Source of the DNA: Anthoceros angustus
Lineage: Eukaryota; Streptophyta; Anthocerotopsida; Anthocerotales; Anthocerotaceae
Reading direction: 5' to 3'
Assembly (NCBI GenBank): GCA_010909165.1
Contig: MU008162.1
Span: forward strand, 806,001-870,000
Length of the DNA stretch: 64,000 bases
Notes under the pieces: model-generated
The model's database searches: none
The model's input: the letters and a program-made list of their open reading frames with translations, nothing else
Told to the model about the DNA's origin: nothing
Shown here: piece after piece, positions 46,330 to 56,683 of the stretch
How the letters are laid out: every line of letters starts with the position of its first letter
How positions within the stretch are numbered: the first letter of the stretch is position 1
Translations under genes and position numbers: made by a program

Positions 46330-48768
46330 TTAACTGCTGCTGTCCAAGACTGACTTTTTAGTCCCAAACACACCGAAATTTTGATCCCATGGAGCTTTCT
46401 GCTTAGCTCTACAGCAAACAAGGCGATCCTCTCGCAACTTTCGCCTCCTTTCGCAGCACATCAAAAAACCCATGTTGGACTCAATGTTATGGAGCACCCT
46501 CAAAATATCATCTTCAGACAAGGTGTCATCAAGGCTTCGTTCTGCTTCTGACTTGTTCATCAACCGTACTTCATCCCATGCACCTCTCTGCAGACCATCA
46601 TTCAACGTCGAGAGTTGACGACATGCTGGATACCTGCAGGTTCCTTTAGGCACCCGCCTCAACCTGTCCTTTGCCAGACACTTCGCCTGGTACCTGGAAC
46701 ACGGCCGCCATCCTCCACCTTTGCTGTACGTACATCAATAGCACAGAGTCAGAATCAGGAAGAGGCAATTTTTGTGACAAAGTTTACAAGCAGTTAAACT
46801 CAGCAACAATGTTGTTAAAGCAACTTGCAATTGAACGTGAATCCTTTTCTCCATGTCAGGGACTGATGTATCACAGCGATGAGGACTAGGGACAATCAAG
46901 GTACAGCCCAAGACGTACATCATCCTCATCGAATCAACATGTTCCTGAAAAGGTGCAGGTATGGCCTCCTTTTCCACATTCAACCTCATTGTGATGTACA
47001 AAACTGGTTGAATCCTCTAGTACAGACACAACTAAGTTGGGCTCTGTAAAGATGCTGTCCTCATAAAAAATGAAGAGACTCCCAAGAGGGCTCTTGAGTT
47101 CCTATAACTCTCATGATCTAGTCCCTATCCTGCAGGGCTGTGATTCCCACACGAGCACCAATCACAAATACAGGCTGCAGGCTGGAATCAGTGAGCAGCC
47201 CGATGCCAAATGCCGATCACAGGTCACATGGTGACCTTCCTCCGAGTGGATGCTTCTGTCCCAGAAGGCACATTCACAGCTTCTCACCCACCACCAGTAG
47301 CATCAGATTGATCTTCAGACTAAATAGTAGGTCTGAAGCATGACTGCACGGATGCAAAGTGTAATCCATGCTGTAGTCTGATAAATCCCCATGAAGTTTC
47401 ACTTGCAGCTCCTTCTTGGGTCAAGGAGCAGCGAGGCAACCTGTTCTGGTTGATTCACCAATTGTCTAAACAACAATCTTTTCCTCCACCAAGAGCTAGT
47501 TTCTTGCTGCGGCACAAGTCATCAAATTGAGAGTCTACTGAATCATCTGACCAGAGCTAGGGCATCAAGAATAACTAGCACGGAAAGACTGACGGAAAGG
47601 AAAACATCGCATGTTAGCCGCCTGACTATGGAGCCAGCACAAGGTATGCACGGTGTGGCACTTACAATCCTTCTGACAAGTCCCGCGCCTCCCTTTGAGC
47701 CCGTAAGGCCTTACTTCTGCAAATCTTGCGTCTGTGCTCGGAGACATCCCCTAAGCTCAAATCACTCACTCGGCTTCTGCTCGTGCTATCTTTCAACAGG
47801 CAGCATCCGCCTTTGCTTGTACCAGTTGCACTGACAGACTTCAACGAGGCCTGAGCCCGACAGACCAGACGACGAATCTCCTTCTCAATCATGTCATAAT
47901 CTACTTTAGGCTGGTTTCCTGAATCATGAAAACTCTCGTATTCCAAATCTCGTTGTAGCTTGCGAACCATCTTGATCGCGGACGCGGTGCCCACAGTGGG
48001 ATCAAGGCGCATATACAACTCTGATGCATGCAAAATCAGAGACAATAAGCATCCAGTGCAAACTACAACTTCCAAGTTCCAATCCAGCGTGAAAACATAA
48101 ATAGTGTGCAGAAGGGCCTATCCACAAACCATAGAGACACCCAAGCATCCAGCCTAATGTCGCCTTCTGCTTGAGAATTTTATTTTCCTGCTCTGCTCTT
48201 TCCCTACACTTTTTATCTTTCCTTCTCTGATAACATGCTTCTTCTTCCCTTCTTTGCAGTTCTTGCTGCAACTCTTCCACAACAGCCTCTAGCTCCTTAA
48301 GTCAAGCATAGCGTGATCATCAAAGACCGTCGCACAAGATTCTGTGTTCTGGACGTAAGAAAATGTGACTTTTGCAAGATTAGACTCACAACCCTGGTTG
48401 TGTTTGGAAGAAATATCTACCTCTGATCTCCTCTGCTCCTTGGCCAGGGCCCTCTCTGCCCTCCTGCACTCATCCCTAACTTCTTGCAAAGCTTGTTCAG
48501 CCTCACATGCTTGCCTTTCCCTTTCCTCCTGAAGGCGGCACTGGCTTTTGTGCTCCAATTCCACAAGCTTCTTGAGTTCTTTATTCCGTTGCTTGAGACA
48601 ACACTCCCTCTGCTCATACTCTATCCTTTGCTGTTCAAACGCAGCCTCCATAGAGCTAAGGTAGTCCAATAACTCGGCACTCTTCTTCTCATACTCATCA
48701 ATAATGTCTTGCCTGAGACAGGCAACCTCAATCCTCTCCGCATCCAGGCACGCTGATCTCTCAGCCAT
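46330..48768 (-). CDS. Unrecognised coiled-coil protein (4 exons, about 390 aa)
   Basis: I do not recognise the family. Proposed minus-strand exons are 48421-48768, 48130-48295, 47666-48020 and 46330-46633. Phases agree (0/1/2) and total 1173 nt. Residues 1-160 are almost continuous Glu/Lys/Arg/Gln-rich heptads ('EEERERQACEAEQALQEVRD', 'EELQQELQRREEEACYQRR'), predicting a long coiled coil. A short hydrophobic turn follows (ATLGWMLGCLYEL), then a conserved-looking segment (LDPTVGTASAIKMVRKLQRD, 'DYDMIEKEIRRLVCRAQ') and a Cys/Arg-rich C-terminal part ('SLDDTLSEDDILRVLHNIES', 'MGFLMCCERRRKLREDR'). The last intron is about 1 kb, long for this locus, so a small exon may be missed. The start ATG at 48768 lies just after an acceptor, so there is at least one upstream exon, coding or UTR. 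Head to head with leuC-type LSU. Confidence 0.6.
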
Positions 48769-48779
48769 GTCCTGAAACA

Positions 48780-49535
48780 CAATTTACTCAAGTTAGCGCT
48801 TCCGGGGGTACAAGACTCACCGGAGCGCTATCTTTAAGTGCTGCAAACTACTATGCAGAATGGAACCACTCATGAACACGATCACGGCATCATGGATAGA
48901 GCACCATTGCTAAAAACGTAACAGACACGCCTCCTAGTCAAGCAGCCTCCAACCCCTTCATGAACCTGCATTTGTCGTGCGAACAAAGGAGCACGCAACA
49001 ATGTGATGACCCCAACTGTGCATACAAATGAAATGCTAACAACGGCATTCACGGAACTGTGGATGCGAAGCACATTGTTATCAAATCAGACTCCATCCCG
49101 CACCTCTCTGGCCAAGGTGAAATCCTCCAACACAGCAAATCAGATTGTTGAAATTTGAGAAGCGATCAAACTTTCCACAAGCCTCGGGAAAACAACGATC
49201 CTCCCCTGATCGCCCCGGCATCTGCTATCCGGGAATCCATTTTTGCAATTCAATCGTGACGCGCAACCAAAACTTACGAGCCCGAACGCGATGGCCTTCG
49301 CTGCCCGATCGAGCGGGCAGCAGGAACATTTCTGCGCGCGAAGGTACGAAGAGGCGCCACGTGTTCTCTACCCTACAGTATATGAAGTTGTCTGGAGAAT
49401 ACACACGTCCTCCGGGAACGTGATAGAAAAGCCCTAGACCCTCGCCATTTCGAGGGGACCGAACAGACCGACTTTAGTCTAAATTTGAAGGAAGGACTGA
49501 AGGGCAGATTGCTTGCTTCTCGATCGGCTAGAGCC
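48780..49535. promoter_or_regulatory. Head-to-head spacer between coiled-coil gene and IPMI LSU
   Basis: About 760 bp separates two divergent start codons and may act as a shared promoter. A possible 5' exon of the minus-strand gene ends at a GAGAG/GTGCGG donor near 49101. No TATA box was identified with confidence. Confidence 0.35.
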
Positions 49536-52228
49536 ATGGCCGCGTCGAGTGCAACATTTGCGCCTCAAGTGTCTGCCTCCTTTGCTGCTGCTTCCCTGGT
49601 ATTCCTGTTGGGAGCCTTTGTGGTGAATTTGTTGTAAGAATGTGAATCATGTGAGCTTCGTGGACTGACTTGGGGGAGCGTTTTGTGGGCACAGGCTGAA
49701 AGTGCAAGTGCAAGTTCTTCATTCCATGGCACCAGGATTTGCAGTGTCAAGGGGAGGTCAGCCTCCTGTGTGCAGCAGAATGGAAGGATTGTGGCAGTCA
49801 TGGCGCCCCCGCAGCCTCAGCAGCGATCTCCAGCTTCGTCTGGCGGTGTATGTTGTCGATCCCGATGCTTGCGTTACTACGGAGGCCAGGTGAGACGGGG
49901 TGGCGTCTAATGGGTGATCTGATGATGCAGGTGAAGCACGCCATGACGATGACTGAAAAGATTATGGCACGGGCTTCGGGCAAGGCAAAGATCGTCCCAG
50001 GGGAAAATGTGTGGGTGAATGTGGACGTTCTGATGACGCACGATGTCTGTGGTCCTGGCACCATTGGCATCTTCAAGAAGGAGTTCGGTGCGAATGCTAA
50101 GGTGTGGAAGGAGCTCTGCAGTGGGCACCTTTATAGGGTTTGCGTGTGTTGGCGGTGGTGTAAATGTGAGTTGTTGTTGTGGTTCAGGTGTGGGATCGAG
50201 AGAAGATCATAATCATCCCAGACCATTACATCTTTACAGCTGACGAGCGGGCGAACAGGAATGTGGACATTCTACGAGACTTTGCGCAGGAGCAAGACAT
50301 CAAGTATTTCTACGACATTACTGACCGAAGTGACTTCAAGGTACCGCTGAGCTGTCCTTCTCTGAAGTTTAGGATTGTCTTGACTGCGACAGCTCTTCAG
50401 ATAGTACAAAGTCGCTCTGTCACCACACCTGTGAAAACCTGATATGGTTCTGATGGTCTGGCCCAGTGATAGATTTGCAAAACATTGGGTGCTGAGCTTG
50501 CGAGTTGCCCGGTTCGTTTTTTCAGGTGAATCCCAACTACAAGGGTGTCTGCCATGTGGCGCTTGCTCAGGAAGGCCACTGTCGCCCTGGTGAGGTAAGG
50601 ATCATTATCCCATCCCTCTCTTCCCGTCACAGGTTTCGTGGCTGCTCTGTGACAGCTGGTAATGCTATTCGTACCTGTCCCTGTTGTGACAGGTACTCTT
50701 TGGGACAGACTCGCATACCTGCAATGCTGGGGCATTTGGTCAGTTCGCCACAGGGATAGGCAACACAGATGCTGGCTTCATTATGGGAACTGGCAAGCTT
50801 CTGGTGAAGGTGCGGGACTCAGTTGTCTGTCTGTCTGTAATGGGATACTATTGTTGCACACCTATAACATGTTGATTGAAGCTGGTCCTGCCACCTCTTC
50901 AGGTTCCACCTACTCTGCGCTTTGTACTGGATGGAGAGATGCCTAACTACTTGCTGGCGAAGGATCTCATCCTTCAGGTGTGCATGCTTTCCATCAGTTC
51001 ACATTAAACACGGATGGTGGTCAGTCGTCACATTTCCTCACAGGCAGGGTCTTATCTTTGGATCAGATCATCGGTGAGATCTCTGTTGCTGGAGCAACAT
51101 ACAGGGCAATGGAGTTTGTTGGCACAGCAGTTGACAAGATGACAGTGAGTTCAACGCTCATAGTTGATCCATGATGTTGTGTATTTTGTCAATCCTGATG
51201 ACATGTAGCACACACCTCTCAGCTGAGAGCAACCATACTTATGATCTGATGGTGGGCGTGCTCAGATGGAGGACAGAATGACCCTCTGTAACATGGTGGT
51301 AGAAGCAGGAGGCAAGAATGGTGTGGTGCCTGCGGACGATGTTACTTTCAAATATCTGGAGGTGGGTGTGGTGGTGCTGTTGAATTGGGCTAAGATGCCA
51401 ACCTCAGATTTTTCTGATTAGCTACTACATCTTTCTATCAACCTGACCCACAAATCTGATTCCAGGGAAAGACCACTGTCCCGTATGAACCAGTTTACAG
51501 TGATGGCGCTGCCAGGTATTATTATCTCCCCATCGGGGACGGTGCACAAGATTATTGAATTTCTGCACCAGGCCATTGTGACAAAACGGTGCTCGTGTGC
51601 TTGTCCATGCAGCTTCCTACAGGAGTACAGGTTCGATGTTTCCAAGTTGGAGCCAGTCGTGGCTAAGGTACTTGAAGAATCTCTAACTAGCCCCTTAACT
51701 GCCTAATGGAGAAGGCTTCAGCACGTCTTAACATTTCTTGCTCTCTTCCTGCAGCCTCACTCTCCAGATAACCGTGCTCTCACTCGGGAGTGCAAGGACG
51801 TAAAGATCGACCGCGTGTACATCGGATCTTGCACCGGCGGCAAGACGGAAGACTTCGTAGCTGCCGCCAAGCTGCTCAATGCTGCTGGCACCAAAGTGAA
51901 GGTACCCACGTTCCTGGTCCCTGCCACCCAGAAGGTGTGGATGGATGTGTACTCCCTCCCAGTGGTGGACGGCAAGACATGTGCCCAGATCTTCGAGGAA
52001 GCTGGGTGTGACACCCCTGCCTCCCCGTCATGCGCTGCATGCCTGGGCGGTCCCAGAGACACATACGCCCGTATGAACGAGGCCCAGGTATGCGTCTCCA
52101 CAACCAACCGCAACTTCCCTGGCAGGATGGGACACAAAGAAGCCCAGATCTACCTGGCTTCTCCATACACGGCCGCAGCATCAGCTCTGACAGGGTATGT
52201 CACTGATCCGAGGAATTATCTGCAGTAA
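49536..52228 (+). CDS. IIL1: 3-isopropylmalate dehydratase large subunit, chloroplastic (12 exons, 531 aa)
   Basis: With a small subunit it isomerises 2- to 3-isopropylmalate in leucine biosynthesis; in plants the same subunit also serves Met-chain elongation homologues. Exons: 49536-49598, 49695-49889, 49931-50101, 50188-50340, 50526-50594, 50693-50809, 50903-50977, 51067-51144, 51266-51361, 51466-51515, 51613-51667, 51755-52228 (1596 nt, open). Residues 1-70 are Ser/Ala-rich, a plastid transit peptide. The aconitase fold starts at '[20 protein letters not shown]'. Signature pieces are '[19 protein letters not shown]', '[11 protein letters not shown]' and '[10 protein letters not shown]'. 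Cys residues at about 227, 467 and 470 are the expected [4Fe-4S] ligands. The C-terminus reads '[10 protein letters not shown]' and '[12 protein letters not shown]'. It is convergent with the subtilase, 440 bp away. Confidence 0.95.
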
Positions 52229-52666
52229 TTAGTCATCCTCGTTTTTGTGCCTGGTAATACATATTATCCACTGTAGCCTCCGGAGTCCTTGTCCTTGTCC
52301 TTGCAACGAAGTGTTGCTTGAGTTGGGTAGTTGTATACATGCATTCTGTAATATTATCTCAGGAGATCAGGTTTCCTTGGGCACGTCCAATGTTCACATT
52401 GGTCGCAATATTATTAGAGTGTCAAAGTCACAGTAAGTTAAGGTCAGATTGTAAATGAGCCGTGAGTTGCAGCAATGGATAATCTGAATTTGGTCATGTC
52501 AATTGTCCACATTGGATGCAATAATGTCAAAGTGTTAAAATTCACAATAAGTTAAAGTCAGATTGTGATTGTGCTGTGAGTTACAGCAATGGGCTATCTG
52601 AATTCGCTGAATGAATGGCATCTACTCTGCTCTGCTCTCTACTCAAATTAGCCTATGCTGATGCTA
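52229..52666. other. Convergent spacer with imperfect duplication
   Basis: It holds the 3' UTRs of IPMI LSU and the subtilase. Two similar segments (about 52389-52480 and 52498-52600) share 'cacattgg..gcaata', 'gtgtcaaagtcacaataagttaa'-like text and 'gtgagtt.cagcaatgg.taatctgaat', indicating an old tandem duplication of about 110 bp. No gene is seen. Confidence 0.55.
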
Positions 52667-55600
52667 CTACGATCCGCCGGACACAGCCAAGGGACTGCTC
52701 ACAGAATGAACTCCGTCCGACCACGTCAAGCGGCCGAAGACGTAGCCGGGACCGGGGCGGGCGGTGAAGATGAGCTTAAACCCTAATCGCTGGCCGACGG
52801 ACGTAAAATGCAGCTGGGCGGGGACCACCTGCACCGAAACGCCAGGTGGCGGTGAGACGGTGGCCGTGTACACGGAAGCGGCGGGCCCCACGTTGGTCAG
52901 GGTCCGGGACACGGCTCTGGAGCCCGCCAAGTTGGAGATGGCGACGGAAGGGTAGTTGAGGTCGGCGGGCTGCAGCCGGGCCGGGGGACAGGCCGAGACG
53001 GTTCCGGTCACCGCCTTGATCGCCGCGCTGGTGAAGCCGAGCCCGCACAGAAAGGCGACGTAGTCCGCCGGCCCGGCATCGTACACCAGGCCCGGATTGG
53101 CCGCCTTGGTCGGGTTGATGTGCCCCGCGCCGTAGTCGAATGGCGTGGCCAGATTGTTGGTTGCAGCATCGCGAATCCCGGCGCTGTATGCTGCACACCC
53201 ACATGGCACATGGTCGGCACGAGAAAATTGATGGGCAAGACAACATGCAGGATGTGCGGGTGGTAGAATGTTGGGGCTTTATGGGTGTGGAAAGCCGGGC
53301 ATATGGCTGACGGAGCTGGGAGCCGGGAGCTGCAGCCAATGGAGGAGGGGGGACGTTAGGAGACGAGAGTTTTGGAGCGAGGACGTTCAGGGGTGATAGT
53401 AATTGGCTATGTCAGGGTTCAGGGATGAGTTAAAAGGAAGGAGACAACGAAGAGAGGGTTCGGAATGGAGCGTTGGGACATGTCTCGTGGGATAGATCCG
53501 GCAGGGTTCGGAGGAAGAAGGATGAAACAGAGGGCTTCCGAGGACATAGAGAGTGTGGAGGATGGGAATTCAGGGATGATGCAGGATGGATATAGAAACA
53601 TGGCCAGGATGGTGAAGGAAGGCTTCTGAGGACATGGAGAGAGTGGAGGATGGGAATTCAGGGATGATGCAGGATGGATATAGAAACATGGCCAGGATGG
53701 TGGGAGACGATAGGAGGGGAAGGAAATGTGTGCTTACCGGTGGTCATGAGCGCGGATTTGATGGCCGCAGGGCTCCAGGAAGGGTGAAGAGATCTGAGCA
53801 GGGCAGCAACGCCGGCGACGTGGGGACATGACATGGATGTGCCCGACTGGACATTGAAGTTGGACGTCTCGTCCACATCGTAGTCAGCTTGGAAGTTGAC
53901 GAAGGGTGACCAGGCGGCCAGGATTTGAACTCCTGGGGCCGTCAGGTCGGGCTGTAAACACATGCAGAAAGGGAGGCTCCGAGATTAGGGCAGGAGAAGA
54001 AGCAGCTGATGGAACGAACGAAGCAAGTCAACAAAGCAGTTGCGGGTTCCAATAAGGGAGAGGGACGGGGCTTTTGAGGGGAGCGCCTCTCTCTCACCTT
54101 TAGGATGTCAGGCGTGAGGGAATTGGGACCTCTGGACGAGAATCCGGCTATGAGCGGGGCTGGCGCGCCTCCCAACCGCGACGACGGCCGGACCAAGGTT
54201 GCAGATGCGGCACTGGATTGGATGGCGAGACGCGGCTGGATCAGTGACTGAAAACGCAACGACATCTGCTCGTCTGGAAGGAAGTGAGCCAACGGTAGGG
54301 GGGCGGGAGGGTACCTGGAGGTGCGGATGTAGGCGAAGATGGTGTCGCCGGTTTTCTGGTCTACGGCGGTGGCCGGGAAGAGGATGCTGGGCGATGGCAC
54401 GTCGATGAGGTCGAAGGAGAGGACGAAGATAAGCCCGAGAGCTCCTGTGATAGAGCTGGTGGAGGGGAAGCCTTGGTTGGCGTCGAAGCTGCACAGGATG
54501 ATCTTGCCCTTTATTTTGTTCGGGTCCAGGAACTGACAGGTTTGACTGCACACATTTTCACAAGCGCAGAGAGTGAGAGTCAAGGGAGAAAGGTGCCTCA
54601 TCTGTGCAGACTCCGTTACAGCTTCCGGAAGCATGTCAGAGATGCTTCTGAAGCGAGAATGATGGGTAGGGTACCTGAAGCTTTCCGCTCCTGCGGAGAA
54701 GGCATCTGCTCCGAAGATCAACGGGCTCGATTGTAGAGGCCATTCATTAGCTATGGCGGGGCTGGAGAGGAGAGTGCCCTGCTCCCAGTTGAAGAATATC
54801 TCAGAACAGTGTCCGCAACTGGTGGGTGAGGATCAAGCAGCAAACAGGGGAGAGAGGAGTTCAGGACGATGCTTACCTTGACTACGATGCCATTGCCCAG
54901 AGCTATGTCCGCAGCGAAGGTCCGATCGGTGGAGCTGGCAGCAACAGTGGCGATCCAGGGAGGTAGGTTGCTGAGAGATGCAGCTCCCTGCTGCCCAGCA
55001 TTGCCTCCTGCACAGGCCACGAAGATGCCCCTCTGAATGGCGTGGAATGAGCCGATGGCGATCACGTCTTGGTCATACGGGGGCTGAGGGTTTGTCTGAA
55101 AACAGCCGATCCAGAGACAAGGGGCATCACACGGTGCAACGCAGGTGGGTAGGGAGGAAACGAGAGGAGACAAGACGAGGTGCTAGCAATGACCACTCAC
55201 CTTGACGATGGAGAGCGAGATGACGTCCACTCCATCCGCGACTGCAGCGTCCAGTGCAGCAAGCACGTCGGCATCGTTGCAGTCCACGGCGATGGACGAA
55301 CTCCAGCAAACCTTGTACATGGCCAGGTGGGCGTGAGGGGCGCCGCCTCTGGCGATGCCCTTGGCGATGCCATTGAAATTGGCCTTCCGCACAGATTGGC
55401 CGGCAGCGATGGAGGAAACGTGAGAGCCGTGGCCCTGGTCGTCCCTGGCCGATCTGAAGCCCACCACCTTGCCCAATCCAGCTTCGAATCCTTTGAGAAA
55501 GTACCGGCCTCCGATCAGCTTCCTGATCATCACAGTGAAGTAGCCGTGTCAAGCACGATTTGCTCCCTCGCTTCCTTATACTCAATACCGCTTGAGCAAA

Positions 55601-56683
55601 GCGTGTGGGACAGCGAGTGAATCGATGATTATGATGAAGTGCGTGCGGCATTAGGTTCTACCTGTTGCAAGTTGATGCGTTGAAGGAGTCGCCGACCTCG
55701 CAGGCGCCTTTCCAGCGCGCGGGAACGGCCGGCATGCCCTGGTCCCGGAAGCTGGCCGCCTCCGGCCACACTCCTGTACCGCGCAACGGAACGGAACGGA
55801 ACGCAACCCAAATGAGCGCCGTGAGCGCACGCATTGCAAGCGATGTGGGGTATTTGGCTTCAGGTAACGGGGCAGGGGCTCACCTGTGTCAATGACGCCG
55901 ATGATGACCCTCTTCCCGTAGCGGGATTTGGCCCAGATGCCCGACCTGTCTCTGGCATTGAGCCCCAGGAAGCTCATGGAATGCGTGGTGGCGGGCTTGC
56001 GATTTGCAGCGGGGAACACAGACACCACCTCCTCCATTTCTGCTCACTCAAACAAGCAAGCGCCCGACAAACCCACAAATGAGAGTGAGCCCAAAGGCGC
56101 CGTCCTGGCCGCACCGGCATCGGCATTGTGGGCGCATCGGCATTCCTGGGAAAGGGATTTGGTGAGAAAGGAAACGTACGGGACAATGCCGCCGCCTGAT
56201 CGCTGCTGAGCAGCGCCGCGAATCCGTTGAACGCATTGCTGTAGCTGTAGACGAGCTTCCTCTCCGCCTGGAGCAAGCTGCATAACACGCAAACGCGACG
56301 ACGCAGATATGAGGAAAATGCAGAAGCTGCCGGTGGGTTGCACGGACTTCCAAACAAAACGCAAGGAGCGAAGCGAAATGACGCAAGCCCTGGCCGACCT
56401 GTGTCCCAAGACGGAGCTGAGCGCGGCCAGGTGCTGGCTGGCGAGAAGCGCTCCGGGCACGCTCACGGGCCTGTTGCCCAAATACACCACATATAACTGC
56501 ACGCCGTGATCACGCTCCACTCTCAGACCCAGCTTCGAAGGCCTTAATTGCAGAGAGGGAAGAAACAAAGAGGAGTACCTTCGAGTCGGGGTCGGTGGTG
56601 GGTTGCGCAGAAACTGGGAGAGTCTGAATGTGCAGCAGCGGAAGCAGCAGCAGTAGCAGCAGGACGCTGCAGGGTCTCCCCAT
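52667..56683 (-). CDS. Subtilisin-like serine protease (11 exons, 811 aa)
   Basis: Secreted plant subtilase (SBT, peptidase S8). Minus-strand exons: 56579-56683, 56399-56532, 56180-56277, 55884-56039, 55662-55773, 55201-55522, 54877-55095, 54675-54778, 54098-54545, 53738-53951, 52667-53190 (2436 nt, open). Signal peptide is at residues 1-26 ([20 protein letters not shown]). The I9 propeptide ('[20 protein letters not shown]', '[18 protein letters not shown]') follows. Catalytic residues are Asp at about 163 (IGVIDTGVWPE), His at about 233 ([11 protein letters not shown]), oxyanion Asn at about 341 (CAGGNAG) and Ser at about 605 ([12 protein letters not shown]). A PA-like insert ([12 protein letters not shown]) and a fibronectin-type tail ([18 protein letters not shown]) are present. 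The weak acceptor of exon 2 is the least certain boundary. One intron carries an 88 bp tandem duplication. Confidence 0.93.
53533..53704. repeat. 88 bp tandem duplication in a subtilase intron
   Basis: Units 53533-53620 and 53621-53704 share 'gaggatgggaattcagggat' and 'gatatagaaacatggccagg'. They differ at a handful of bases. They lie within the 546 bp intron between exons 10 and 11. Confidence 0.95.

Noticed and set aside
49839-49889. Ending IPMI LSU exon 2 earlier at the GTGTATG donor
   Set aside because: That donor leaves the wrong phase for the next exon ([10 protein letters not shown]), whereas the CAG/GTGAGA donor at 49889 is both stronger and in frame.
54248-54314. An intron splitting subtilase exon 9
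   Set aside because: A GTACCC donor and TTTTCAG acceptor exist, but removing 67 nt breaks the frame, while reading through keeps it and gives the correct phase at the next junction.
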